From positions 781,294 through 826,818 of the forward strand of contig MNCI01020774.1 in the NCBI GenBank assembly GCA_015680685.1: a DNA stretch of 45,525 nt, written 5' to 3'. Origin of the DNA: Gnetum montanum. Lineage: Eukaryota > Streptophyta > Gnetopsida > Gnetales > Gnetaceae. Under the pieces are notes generated by a model. That model saw only the letters and a program-made list of their open reading frames with translations. It made no database searches and was not told where the DNA came from. Position 1 is the stretch's first letter. Each line of letters opens with the position of its first letter. The position numbers were made by a program, and so were the translations under genes. Positions 20,656 through 32,399 of the stretch are shown one piece after another.

Positions 20656-21959
20656 GAAAATTAAAAAACATTTAATCATTTTTATGCTATGTTCCAATTA
20701 AGTATTAAAGTTAAAAAAACTTATCCTAAGATCTTCAAATTTTATATTTCTAGTTCTAGTTTTAATTATAGAGAAGTTAAACTTTGAAATCCTTCATTTT
20801 TTCCTAACTTTTCTTTCTACCATTTTGTTTCCTTAATCCAAATGCTATGTGAGTTTTACTTCAATCAAGAAATTTATCCAAATATAAGTCCAAATATTGA
20901 TAAATATTTTTTAATTACACTACATGCATCCATTTCATTATCTAATTAATATAATATTATACTTGTAGATTAGCATTCCTTATCCTATGTACATTTTTCT
21001 TCCTTTCTACTTACAATTATAAAGCCTTTTTAAGAACTCTTTAAAAAATATTCTTTTTTAAAAAATCAAATTTGCATCAAATACTTCCACTTACAACTCT
21101 AGCTAGCATTTGGAAGAGGTGCCACAAGAGGCTCAAAATTCTATAATCTTTGTATTTTATTTTAAGTGTATACTAAGAATCTTCTACCTCTAGTTTAGTT
21201 CCATGTAAGAAAATGTTGAATTATCCATATATAAGTTGGAAAGTATGTACTAGTGTCCCTTAGATAAGATAATAAAATAATTAAATCTATTTCTTATTCT
21301 CGTAAATATTAGCATTTTTATGTAAAACGATAAAGATAGATCCATATATACGTATACGTAAGTGGAATTCATGATTGAGCATTGATGTATGTGTCATATT
21401 ATTAGTCTTTCAGATGAATAGGACTAGAATGCAAGTTAAAAAGACATATGAGAGAGATGGAATTGATGCTTTTTTCATGGGAGAAAAAAAGAAAAACACA
21501 ACCTGATTAAGAAATGTTAATTTCATAAACTATATCACTCCTAGAAAACTTCAATTAGATAAAAGAGGCCTATATTTATAACTTCAAGTAGACTCACTAT
21601 CCTTGTTATGAGCCTTATTATTACCACTTTCAAAAACAACATAAAAAATGAGATCCATAAGGCAATGCTCAATGACTTCATAAATGAGACTAGAATCCTT
21701 TGCCTACTCAAGTGACATAAACATATTTATATCCATGCATTTGTTGATATTATCTGGTTTCTATGTTGTGTGCTTATCATATAGTAAATTTAATCTTTCA
21801 CTTATTTCAAAATATCTTAGGCATGAATGGTTATGTTAGATGCTATGCTACTAGATTCACCAAATATATGATGAATAATTATCCTTTCATTTGGAAATCT
21901 TGAATGCTCCTATGTAGCACCACTAATAAGTAATATAGAATCCTTTAATGCATCCTATC
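20656..21959. other. AT-rich sequence, nothing recognised
   Basis: No ORF above background and no element ends. It may include the badly eroded upstream pol of the plus-strand element that becomes readable from about 21960. Confidence 0.4.
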
Positions 21960-22715
21960 TAATGCATAATGTCTTCACAGGAGACACATTCAATTGTACT
22001 CTTTAGGATTCATACAACTAGAATAGGCTATTATCATTTGTAGAATTTTCCTAGAATAATAGCTATCAAGTTATCCTGAACGAAACACCATATGAGGCTT
22101 TGGATGGTAGGTTGTGAAAGACCCCTCTATATATTAGGATGCTATAGATGATCAATAGAAAGTTAGTATGGACATGGTGGTTCATAAAATGAATTAAATT
22201 AGGATGATAAGAAAGTAACTTAATGCATCTTGAGACTAGCAGATGAGTTACACGAATTGGAGGAGGAAACCACTTGAGTTTGCAGTGAGGAATAAGATGT
22301 TCCTACATGTTTCTTATCTAAAGGATATAATATACTTCAGTAAGAAAGGCAAGCTTCCTCCTTGCTACATAATATCATTTGAGATGTTGTAGAGTGTAGG
22401 TGATTTTGTTTATTGTGTCAGTTTGGCTCCATAGCTTTTAGGCATGAATGACATGTTTCATGACTTTATGTTATGAAAGTATGTACTAGAGATAGCATGT
22501 AGTTCATTAGTCTAAAGTATAGATTTAGGCTAATATTTTTTAAGTGGAGTGCTTGATTAGGATTATGGATTGAATGGAGCATAGGTTGCAGAGCAAGATT
22601 ATTTTGATAAACAAGATCTTATGGAGCCATCATGATTTGCAAGAAGCTATGTGGAAGATTGAGTTTAATGTGCATTCAACTTATCATAAGATCTTATGGG
22701 AGGAATATTCTTAAG
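21960..22715 (+). pseudogene. Chromovirus-like integrase C-terminus, broken, plus strand
   Basis: Plus-strand frames match the end of a Ty3/gypsy integrase of a lineage different from A and B. Readable blocks in order are VEFS.NNSYQ and NETPYEALDGRL (about 22036-22110), SYTNWRRKPLEFAVRNKMFL (about 22235-22295), FSKKGKLPPCYIISFEML (about 22335-22390), and KILWSHHDLQEAMWKIE (about 22610-22660). These correspond to the family patterns NNSYQ..PYEALYGR, RRRPLEF..GDKVFL, GKKGKLSPRYIGPFE and the chromodomain's WxxH..EEATWE. Tekay/Reina-type chromoviruses are the best fit. Several stops and frame shifts break it, and the upstream protease-RT part is not recognisable. Confidence 0.8.
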
Positions 22716-23060
22716 GAAAGAAGAATGTAACATTCCATTTTTTTGTATTTTATAGTTAGTATCCTTTCCTTGTTACATGTGCTTTCTTTATGGTTTATGC
22801 ATGTAACTTAGTTACATGTGTTGTACAGTATTAATGAGATATGATTTTCCTATGCCTACTATTACTTGAATAATCCTCAATAGGGGATCAACTCCATTAA
22901 TTTTAAATTACTACATATATAGGTGGTTGGTGATAATCTTGTAGCATTTCTTTTGTTTGCCTCCTAGGGAAGATAAGTCCACCTTGTTGTAGTCATTTCT
23001 TGAAGATGTTATTATCCCATGTAATCTATGACTATGAATAAAAGATGTAGAAATCTTTGC
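22713..23060 (+). mobile_element. Polypurine tract and start of the chromovirus-like 3' LTR, split by element B
   Basis: Directly after the integrase the plus strand reads AAGGAAAGAAGAA (about 22713-22725), then TGTAACATTCC. A purine run ending at TG is the expected junction of polypurine tract and 3' LTR. The right end of this LTR is not seen. Element B is inserted at 23061-23065, so the LTR may continue past 35857. That is inferred, since no second LTR is available for comparison. Confidence 0.5.
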
Positions 23061-23065
23061 AATAT
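23061..23065. repeat. Target site duplication of element B, left copy
   Basis: AATAT, repeated at 35853-35857. It also fixes the LTR start at 23066, where the terminus has changed from TGATGA to TGGTGA. Confidence 0.85.
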
Positions 23066-23858
23066 TGGTGAGCGGTGGAAGCTACCCCTACGCCCAACCA
23101 TATGAATCATGAAGCATTCACATGCAATCTAGTCAAATTCCATGGACTCTATAGTTTCTAGTACACTAATCTTCTAGGAAGTGAACCTTGCCCTAAGGCC
23201 GTTCATTATCTACCCAATTACACTTGTGATGCTCATGGTATGCTTAAATGTAATCAAGGCATATGATTTTTATTATTTTATGTTCTATGATTTTTTTTCT
23301 TAAAGAAAGAGATGGAGTAAATTGAGAACTAATTTAATTTAACTATTTAACTAATCTCTAACTAGTCCTAACATAAACATCCAGTCCCACTTTCTATTCA
23401 CATCTTGAACCCACATATCCACTGCTGGGTTACCAAGCACTATGCTACTGGGTTCACCAAACAATAATGTTTTTACACTTGAAGTGGTCATACTTATGTA
23501 TTTAATTTATCTTTCTTAATTACTAAAAGCATTAAATTCATGAATAAAACATCTTAAACTATCCAAAATGCTGCAAGGTTTATCAAGAAGCTTATCTTTA
23601 TTGTCGCACACATTGGTGTGGTTCAAGTACAACAGTGCTTGAATAAAGATCCATATACTCGATGAGTCCTATTGTGGGCACTCAGGAAAATATTCTAATT
23701 TTTGAATGTAAAAAATACAAGAGTTTGGCTACTATTATGACTTGAATGCTCATAAACACGGATGGGAGCTCATATTTATAGTTTTTGCTATAGTACTGCA
23801 TTGATGGGGCAACACCATGTAAATGAGGCTTGTCGATGCAACACTTTAACACTCATCA
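23066..23858 (-). repeat. 3' LTR of element B (793 bp, internally deleted)
   Basis: Homologous to 34895-35852 but shorter. Compared with that copy it lacks about 24 bp near 23465, about 46 bp near 23520, and roughly 90 bp in the U3 end before 23858. It ends CTCATCA. A TATA box (minus TATAAATA) lies at 23773-23780. Confidence 0.9.
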
Positions 23859-23868
23859 TACCCTCATG
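23859..23868 (-). other. Polypurine tract of element B
   Basis: Minus strand GCATGAGGGTA abuts the LTR, like the ATGGGGGTA of element A. Confidence 0.7.
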
Positions 23869-23869
23869 C

Positions 23870-26800
23870 CTGAATGAAAACTCATCCTCAAGTTCCCTTA
23901 CAAAATTGGGAAGGTATGGGATTATTAACTCACTTTTAACAAAACAAACTAACTTGACAACACTGAGTGCCCAAGTGTACAAATCAACAAATTACAAATA
24001 ATTGTGGTGCTCATGACACAAAATTGAATACCATGACATGGCTACACAAAAATTGGATAGCACATCCTTTGATGGCATGAAGATGATAGAGAAGATTAAA
24101 CAATCTTAGGTGGTGAAGGCTTCTAAGGTTTTGAAGGACCTTCACTGGTTCTAGGCATGTGCGGTAGCAAAGGTAGTTATCGCTATCCTACTGTGGTTGC
24201 AACCTCCTGTGGAAGGTGAAAGGCATCTAGTAATGCCTTCATCTTCTCCTCCTTACTCTAGGGATCATTCATAGTCTACATGGCATCACCAATATAGGTT
24301 CGAACAGGGACATCCCATGGACAAGGCATTATAGAAAACATCTCCTTATTATTGACAAACTAGGTAGCAAACTATTTGTGTTCAATGTCGAATTCCTTAA
24401 CTACATTTTGTAGCTTTTGGTAGTCATTCATCCTCCTGGCTAGGTTCTCAATAGTCAATCATTGATCAGTGAATCATGCCTTGACAACTTTAAGTTCAAC
24501 GTTGGTCACCACAAGCTTTTCCTTTGTGTCCTTGTGGTGCCCGAACTTGGCCTCATACAATAAGTATGATCTAGCCACCTTCTTCTCTAGTTCTAACCAT
24601 GGTAGTTCAGTAGTCAATATGGATAGATTTTCATAATAGAGATTGGAAAGCTCCATGTACTTTGTCATCTCCTCAATTTTCAACTCCTTCATGTGAATTT
24701 CTACTTTGTTGTAGGCATCTATCCCATCAATGATGGGTTGCCATAATTCTTTCCCTTGCTAGAGTTGCTGGAGAGCTTCATTCACTTCTCCTTCATCAAT
24801 TGAATGTGTTTTTCATTCATTTCCTTTCGTAGACCAACCTATTCTCTATAATGGTCCTTAACTCTTTCAAATTTAAGAGCCTCTAATTTCTAGGTGGCTA
24901 CCTCAATCACAGTTTTCTGGTGAAGGGCACAAAGTTCCTTCATAAAGAGATTCCTATTTTCTACTACCAATCTCCTCAATTTTGTGCTTGCTCTAGCCAG
25001 TTTTTCCTACTATTAATGGATGAAATTAGTTAATTATTGCTTATGAACATCAACATTCCATAAGTGATAGTTCTTTGCAGTCAATTATATGTTCTCTTGG
25101 CGGGTCTAATCTAAGGCCTTCCAAATCTTGTATTATGTGGCCTTTGCCAAGGATTGATAGAACATTACCATCTCCATTACACCCTCAACTCCTTTCAATT
25201 TGGTGTGAATCTGTTCCATAGCTTCATCTCTTGTTAGTCTCAGGTTGAGGAATGTTGTGTTAGCAATTTGGACCCTTAATTAAGCAACTTCTACAACCAA
25301 TCTTTCATTTAGTTTTTTGGTTGTTTCAAGTTTCCCCTCCAAGATTATGTTCTTGCCCCTTACCTCTAACAGCTTTGACTAGGTTACAATAATATTATTT
25401 GGAAGGTTGAAGACATTCGGAAGAAATTTCTTGGTTCCCACCAATCATTCCAACAATTCTTCATGCTATGTTGTGTTTATTCTGCCTCTTGTGATTCCTA
25501 TAGACATCTACACATCCTTAAGTATAGTGATGTTTAGTGCAGATGTCGCAAGTGCTTTGAGAGTCTCGACAACACGATCAATGACCACTTCTACTACAGT
25601 CTCCTATCTTTGGTGTTGCATCACCAATATAGTTGCTCCTTTGTCCTTTTCCAAGCACATCAAGAAGTTCACAGTGTTTCCAAATATTTTTGGGAGTGGT
25701 TGTTATTTTGTAAGAGATACTATAACCTCTCTATATTTGACCTCGTGGGTAGCTGTGTTCTTTGGGTTGAGAAGATGGATCTACCTCCACCCATCAAACT
25801 GCTTGTTCCAGCCACCTCATTAAGGTGACTCATTGTTGGTCTATAGACAAATGGGTCCTTGCCACTCATGCTTGCTCATTGCTTTTTTTTACTCAAGAGT
25901 CATTCTCTATATTTTTGCAATCATTGGGCGGTTGCAGCGATCTCTAGTATAGTTGTCTAAGTGGAAAGTGAAGGTGGAAATCACTGCTCCTCTTCTTGTA
26001 GAGTGGTTATAGGCATCTTATCCTTCATCATTTTTACTTAGTTGGTGACCGAAATAGTTCTAATAGTCTCATTGGTGTAACATCATATTCCTCCCCTTTC
26101 ATAGAGTTTTCTAATGAGGCATGGGAAGGGGAGTGCATTCCTTCCACATTTATTTTATTAAATCACTTCTCCATCTCTAAATAGATCAACTGTGTAAGGT
26201 TGACCAGGAATCTTCCACTCAGAGTGATGCATGCTCGGGTAGAGAAGGTAGTAATTTTGCTTGGCCTCATCATGGGATTGATGTGGAAGGCCACAATATT
26301 GTAGTAGATTCTCTTGGCCAGTGTGAGCACACCAAACTCCTTGCGGTCGACACCAGAGGACTGTTGCATCCATTCTTTCTTGATACTCGAATTCGCCTGC
26401 ATTGGGATCTTAGTAAGGTTCACCCCCACTTCCAGCAACCCTAGCACTGCAACAATGGCTTATGCCAAGTAGGACATTGAAATGTCCTTGATTTTTATTG
26501 TTAATCCTAATTTTCCTATTATTCCAAAATAGGAATGTCTCTCCCATGTACCACTCCCCAATGGAAGTGATGATTGGCCACATGGGAGAGGCCTTTAACT
26601 GGTCCTACAGTTCTCTTAGTGCATGGTCCAGGAAAGGTCCAAAGTTTAACTCCTAAAGCATTGATTTTTGAACCTCTCTCGATTTGATTTGATTTAGGTA
26701 GGCCTCCATCAAGGTCATCTCAAGATTTTCTGGTTGTGTTGGCGCATCATCCTAATAGGAGTGTGTTGTTGTTGCTGCTGGTTCTAAAATTTGTCGAATA

Positions 26801-26952
26801 CATTCCACTTCTACCTCTTCTCTAAGAGGACCTGTGGTGTGGATTCCAAGAAATTCTTCCTAGGACTATTCTTGGTCCCTTCCTATTTTAGACTATTTCT
26901 TCCTTGGTTGGAATAGTCCTACTTCCTACATTTGCTTTTCTTTTGATGCCAT
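23870..26952 (-). pseudogene. 3' ORF of element B (transposon-protein-like domain plus coiled coil), broken
   Basis: Homologue of the element A 3' ORF and the more readable of the two. It starts at ATG (26950-26952), directly after the AG of a predicted acceptor, and reads MASKEKQM before the first stop. A 94-codon piece (26447 to 26163) holds EWMQQSSGVDRKEFGVLTLA, MMRPSKITTFSTRACITLSG and NLTQLIYLEME. It is followed in another frame by LPFPCLIRKLYER. Element A has the same order (KEHGALTLVEQIYF.., ACITLNGKFPIN.., LPFPCLI). A 72-codon piece (24692 to 24474) is Glu/Lys/Leu-rich with heptad character. The first block resembles Transposase_32-like plant transposon proteins. That is a memory-based match and not verified. 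No env-like membrane segment seen. Confidence 0.62.
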
Positions 26953-27246
26953 CTGCGATCACAACACATCCATGGATTAATAGATATAATGTGTAACTTT
27001 AAATTTTTGAATATCTTCTATCATTATTTTGTTACACTTTGGCTAAGGTTAGACCATGGGAGATTAATTATTTTATTATTATTTTAATAATTATTTATTA
27101 TATATATTTTATTAGAAAGGCTTAACTCTTGTAATTTGGTGTTTGATAGTTGATTGTTCAACTAAACCTTTGTGGGAGTTAAAAGATTGTGAATTTTTTT
27201 TTTCTCAAAAATGGCACATTTGTGGCCCCCACAATAAAGAGCTTAC
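26953..27246 (-). other. Predicted intron before the 3' ORF of element B (294 bp)
   Basis: Donor GAG|GTAAGCTC (27247/27246) and acceptor TGATCGCAG|ATGGCA (26953/26952) on the minus strand. Both junctions are conserved in element A. The bases after the donor, CTTTATTGTGGGG, are also shared. Confidence 0.52.
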
Positions 27247-27373
27247 CTCCAATAGTTGCAGGGTCAAAGAACGTAGTGATTTGGATAAATGCTTTAGAAG
27301 GTTATGGGCTTTGAAAAATTGAAAAACTCCCTTGGTGTTTGTAAGAAAATGTAAAATTTTCAACACGGGGTCA

Positions 27374-27480
27374 TGCATATATATAGATTTTTTCCCTTGC
27401 GTCAATGGGGCCCCATATATAGGGCCACATATATAGGACTGCTCCATCGACAACGCCTTGTATATGAGGCCCATCAACAA
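27374..27480 (-). promoter_or_regulatory. Internal U3-like promoter module of element B
   Basis: The minus strand has a TATATATA box (plus 27376-27386), preceded on that strand by GGGGCCCCATTGACG, TGTCGATGGAGCAG and GTTGATGGGCCTC-like motifs (27395-27480). These are the same motif types as in the LTR U3 (CATCGATGGGG, GGCCCATCAATG). Extra TATATA repeats at 27412-27437 are specific to this copy. The position matches the element A module. Confidence 0.5.
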
Positions 27481-27489
27481 AAATTTTCA

Positions 27490-29126
27490 AATGTCAATAT
27501 CTCAAAAAATATAAGGAATTTTTCAATGAAATTGGGGTTCATTGAATCCCAAAAAAGCCAAGAATATGATAAAGTCATTGAAGAGGATTTCTGAATGCTC
27601 AAAAATTGAAAATTTTGATGGAGAATGTATTTATTCAACAAAATATGTAAAGGAGCACATGTTGTGATGTAGAAGATGGATGTACAAAAGATTCTATTTG
27701 CAAGAATGCCTAAGGATAAGGTTCTTAATGAACCTAAGTAAGAGATATACAAGTGGGTCCTTCCCATAGCAGGCAGATACCTTTTTTCCCTTCCATAACC
27801 TCAACCTAAGGAGTCCATGGGCCCCATAGGTGATTAATGGTTAACAGAAGTTAAGGATCAAAACCCAGAAGATTCTACCTAAGAATTCAAGTACGTTAGA
27901 CTAAGACACGAAATCAAGAACATGGACATCGACAGTGAGGTGGGTTATGGGTAGCATAAATGGATGATGGAGAAGGTGGAATGGAATTCCAAACTAAGGT
28001 CATAAGAAGTCCCTTTTAGAGTTCATGTTTAAAATGATCGAAAAACATCCATCCTTAGTCCAAACCAAAACCAACCTCTTTTAGTAACTTTGCATTGCCA
28101 CTCCAAGATTGATCCACCCCCTCAAGACACAAGAGTACTCCCATAAAACAACCACCATTTCATAAAGAGAAGAAAAGAGGAGTTGGAAGTAAGAAAGGGA
28201 CTTAGTTAGAGGGGACCTTCAAGCATGGGTAACATGTCTTTTGAGTCCCATAACTAGTGCTTGTAGCCCATTTATTTGTCTAATGGTTGTGCTTTGAATT
28301 TCCATCATGTTTTTTTTTCTTTTGTTTTTTCTTTTTTTTTTCTTTTGCTTTTTTTTTTCTTTTTAGATGGAAACCACACCATGTAAAGACTTTATTTGAC
28401 TTCTTGTTAGTGGTGGGAATAGAACGGTAAGAAGTCCATGAAAATACTTAAGCACCCAAGCAAGTAGAAGAGTACAAAGAGTATTGTGTTCCTTTGAATT
28501 CATACCTTATTCAAACCTTTGAATCCTTCCGAATTCTAAAAATTACCAAGGTCGCAAATTTATTTAAAGTTGATTTAATGAAAGAAACCTTAAACTTCCA
28601 AAACAAGGAAAACCATAGAGTTTGTGGATGGGTGGATGTCATGGACTTACTACCTGTTTCATGAAAAAGAAACCATGACTGAGCCATCAGTACAAAAATT
28701 CAAAAATGAAAAATAGACATTAGCAAACAAAAGATAAAGCACAAACCACCATTAGTAATAGCTATAGCACCACTGTGTCTTGTTGGCACAAAGCATGTTT
28801 ATTAGCAAAAATTTGAAAATCACACTTAAAAAAGTAGAGTAAAATATATAATAAAGTGTAAAATATCTAATAAAGATTCAAATGTACTAATGATGATGTA
28901 AAATAGGAAGAAGTTTTAAAATCAAAAAGATGTAAAAGCCCAACTATAAAGACAAGAATGTGTAAAACAAAAAAAATAGAAAACTAAAAAGCCATATGGA
29001 TGATTAGCACAGATGGCCATCTTCCCCACAATTGAGTTGGAAGGAGGAGATTCAAAAAAATTAAGCATGGTTGTCCATCCATTGAGGTATTTGTTGCATT
29101 GGCTTGCTTGGGCTTATGGAAAGGTT
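27490..29126 (-). other. Spacer between integrase and internal promoter of element B, with long purine tract
   Basis: Collinear with 10926-12641 of element A. On the minus strand, 28310-28364 is a run of A with scattered G and C (plus strand T-rich). The tract is nearly twice as long as in A. No protein recognised. Confidence 0.6.
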
Positions 29127-29836
29127 TTACATGTTGGATGTTGACCAACTACTTTTTATTTGGGCTCTCAGGTTTGTATATGGTCATGACCCCAAAAGAA
29201 AAGGTTTCATCAATTATATAAGGTCCCTTCCACAATGTTTGAAACTTTGCTTTCTGGGGTACATGTGTGGGGTTCCAATAGAAAACCTTATCTCCTAGTT
29301 GAAATTTTACTTTTTGAATTCTTAGGTCATGCCATTACTTGTTGAATGCCTTGTGCACTTCATTCAAAGTTAGGGCCACTACTCAATTTTTTTCTAGCAT
29401 GTTCAGGTTGATCAGTCTTTATTTTTGTGCTAAACTTAGGTTAAGGTTCAAGTCGCAGGCTATTGAAAGTGTACGAAGCTCAAATTGGATTAGCAGTACT
29501 AGAAGTTTTCTATACACCTGCCCATAGGTAGAGTAGCCAATAGGTAGTTTCCATGTTGAGCGGTAGGCCCAAAGGACATCGTTGAGTTTTGTACTCTAGT
29601 CTCTCCTATATTTGCTTATGGTCCTAGTTAGGATCTTTGTGATCTCCCTATCAGTAACTTCTACTTGACCATTGGCTTGGGGATAATAAGGTGTTGTTAA
29701 TTTGTTGCATCAAATTTCAAAAAGTGATACCTGTAAAATGGGTTTCATTGTTAGAAGTCAGTGCACGTGGTACTGCAAATGTGTTTACAACATGTTGTTG
29801 TACAAATCTTTATTATTCTATTCTAAGGATACAAAT
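29127..29836 (-). pseudogene. Integrase C-terminal half of element B, first half deleted
   Basis: Minus-strand frames match element A integrase from the second catalytic region onward. They include VPRALTSNNETHF near 29740-29775, where the catalytic Asp is Asn as in A, and near the end GTPHMYPRKQSFKHCGRDL. It stops at a TAA at 29127-29129. Everything before the second catalytic motif (zinc finger and first Asp) is absent. Its place is taken by the inverted segment at 29844-30040. The protein could not have worked from this copy. Confidence 0.82.
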
Positions 29837-29843
29837 GTATTTT

Positions 29844-30040
29844 GAGGAGAGTCTCTCACATGAACTCCTCTTTACAAGAGCAATAAATGATCAAGTGCCC
29901 ATAGAAACAAAATGGTATAATGGCATCCTCACGTACCTTCTCACTTAGGAGATGCCACAAGATTTGGACTTCAGGAAGAAATAATAGTTTCTTTAACAGG
30001 AAAAGTACTTCATGGAAATCAACAAAATCTTTATCCGTTG
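29844..30040 (+). pseudogene. Inverted piece of pol (RNase H-integrase junction) in element B
   Basis: Here the coding sense is on the plus strand, opposite to the rest of the element. KWYNGILTYLLT, EMPQDLDFRKK and KYFMEIN read forward. The element A counterparts (IWYNGILTYLLT, EMPQDLDFRTK, KYFMEIN) read on the minus strand at 13720-13870. Normal orientation resumes near 30050 on the right and at about 29836 on the left. The loss of the next several hundred bases of integrase beside it suggests that one rearrangement did both. An assembly error is the main alternative. Confidence 0.85.
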
Positions 30041-30049
30041 TTAGAATAG

Positions 30050-30470
30050 ACTCTCCTTCTCTTTATTATTCCATCCTAACTAAGAGAGGTGGTCAGTGAC
30101 TATGTTCTTAGTCCCTTTTTGATCTACCATTATAAGATCAAATTCTTGCAAGATCACAAGCCATCATATGATATGGGGGTTCATCGTTGGCTTATTCATT
30201 AGGAAGCAGATGGCACTATGATCTATGTGCACAAACACTTTATAGTCAAGCACAGAGTGCCTGAACTTTTTGAGAGCATACACCACTAACATTAGCTCTT
30301 TCTTAGTTGTAGTGTAACTCAATTATGCACCCACAATGCTTTGGCTTACGCAATGGATGTAATATGGACATTTCTTATCGTCCAACTATGTAAGCATAGC
30401 TCCCAAGGCATAACTAGATGCATTTTTCATTATGTGAAATTATCTAGACCAATCTAGTGCCTATAGAATT
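30050..30470 (-). pseudogene. RNase H domain of element B pol, broken
   Basis: Minus-strand reading follows element A closely: YYIHCVSQSIVGA, KKELMLVVYALKKFRH and VHIDHSAICFLMNKPT. The first catalytic position reads MKNASSYALG where A has MIDASNYALG, so the acidic residue is Asn. Stops are present. It leads on the left straight into the inverted segment. Confidence 0.85.
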
Positions 30471-30479
30471 GGAGTTTTC

Positions 30480-31380
30480 ACAAGTTTGTCATTTAGATGT
30501 TGGAATGCATGTTCACACTCCTTGGTCTAGATGAATGGTGCATCTTTCTTTATAAGCTCAATTAATAGTTTTGTAATCTTAGAAAATTTCTCTATGAATC
30601 ACTGATAGTAGCCAGTGTGTCTAAGGAAAGATCAAACATCTTTAACTGTATTTGGTTGGTGTGTGATTCCTTGGTTGACCTTTATCTTTTCTAGGTCTAC
30701 CTCAATCCATTTTTGTGAAATTAAATGCCCTAGTACTATGCCTTCCTTGACCATTAGATGGCTTTTCTACCAATTAAGCTTGAGGTTTGTTTCAACACAT
30801 CTTTTCAATACTTGCTCAAGGCAATCCAAGGCTTGCTCAAATGTAGCCCCATAGGTAGAGAAGTCATCCATAAAGACTTCTACCCTACTACCAATCTACT
30901 ATTGAAAGATACTAAGGACCAGGCATTGAAATGTTGCAGGGGCATTACACAAACTGAATGGCATCTTGTAATGTGTAAAAGTCCCCTAGGGACTCGTGAA
31001 TGTTGTCTTGGCCTAATCTTCAATCCAATTGGGATTTTGTTATAGCCACTATAATCATCCAAGAAGTTATAATAACAATGCTTGAATATAGTATCCAACA
31101 CTTGGTTCATAAATGACAATGGAAAATTATCTTTAAATGTTGCCATGTTCAACAACTTGAAGTCAATGTAGACCCACCACTTGACACCTTTCTTTGGCAT
31201 AATTATGAGTGGGCTAATCCACTCACTATTTGTTATGGGATAGATGAACCCCACCTTGAGTAGTTTTTCTATTTCCTCCTTGATGATCTGCTTTAATTTG
31301 GGGTTTAGCCACCTTTGTGGCTACCTTCTTAGCTTCATGTCTAGGTCGATGTAGATACAATGCTAGCATATTCATTGATC
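30480..31380 (-). pseudogene. Reverse transcriptase of element B, broken
   Basis: A 124-codon open piece (31254 to 30880) begins MGFIYPITNSEWISPLIIMP, contains WWVYIDFKLLNM and FLDDYSGYNKI, then shifts frame. The catalytic box at 30863-30874 reads FMDD with both Asp residues intact, unlike element A. SFLGHTG-like and ELIKKDAPF-like thumb blocks follow to about 30500. It has no N gaps, so it is the better copy for judging the true RT of this family. Confidence 0.87.
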
Positions 31381-31789
31381 AATTCTAGCTAGCTTAGGAT
31401 ATGATCAAGCAAAGGCTATTGGCCATTTGTTGACCACCATTAATAGCTTGTCTTTTTATTTAGGAGCAAGATTTGCATTAATTATAACTAGCTTTCCATT
31501 GTTTAAAAGTGCATACTCCATGCTAGCTAGTAGAATTTTTAACTCTAGGGGCTCCTACTTGAAATTATCAAGGATTTCCAACTCTCCTCAATAGGTATCA
31601 TCATCTTCATCATCAGAGATTTGGTGATGAACTTGCTCAAGCTTATCCATGCTTTCAACATAGGCACATGTTAGGCAATCAATTGGTTTCATGCATAGTG
31701 TGCTATTGTTAGAGTCAGCTTTCAGCCATTGGGTGTCCTCCTATTTTGTCACTATTGCATACAGGCACTTTTATCTATTTCTTGTGCAC

Positions 31790-32330
31790 ATTGATTACAT
31801 GCTTTAATGAATGTACTTTTAATGAACCAAATTTTATACACCAAATTGCACCCATTATCATTGTACTCAATGCATGGAACATGCTTCTTCTCTAGTCATC
31901 CAAATTCATTTTCCTTTGGATATTTCCAAGGAGAGGTCCCTAATGTCCATTTGTGCGTCAACAATTTAACCACACTCTTTCCATAATGATGGAGAAGTCA
32001 CATTTGCAATTTTCTACCTTGATCACTAGAAAATTGGTAGGGTAGGACCATACACAAACTGTGGTAACAATATCCTCTACTAATCCCAAGGGAATAGTGA
32101 TTGAGTGATCTTCCAATTCTAAATGGATGTTGCTCTTCTTAAGAGGTTGTAGGTTCTAGGCCTTATACATATCATGGGAGATGCGATTGACACTAGAACT
32201 AGATTCATGAAGTGTAAGTAAATAAGAGGACTTCCTAGGTCAGATCTCTTTGTGGGAAGGTTGCCAACCTTGATCCAATCAACAACAAAATGAGTTAACA
32301 TCATGGTGTAGATCTAAGGCAATGTTTAGT
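31790..32330 (-). pseudogene. Aspartic protease of element B, broken
   Basis: Alignable with 16040-16560 of element A. The active-site region reads HESSSSVNRISHDMYK (about 32165-32215), with Glu in place of the catalytic Asp seen in A. Downstream, MDIRDLSLEISKENE near 31890-31940 matches MGIRDLSLEISKENE of A. The flap and GR-x-WL region is eroded. Confidence 0.72.
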
Positions 32331-32399
32331 TTAAAGGATACTTGAATGTGTTTGATGCAAAGGATGAGGGTGTTAGAGATGTAGTGCGACTAGCTACAT

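Noticed and set aside
25407-25823. 138-codon plus-strand ORF
   Set aside because: Antisense to the element B 3' ORF and not conserved in element A.
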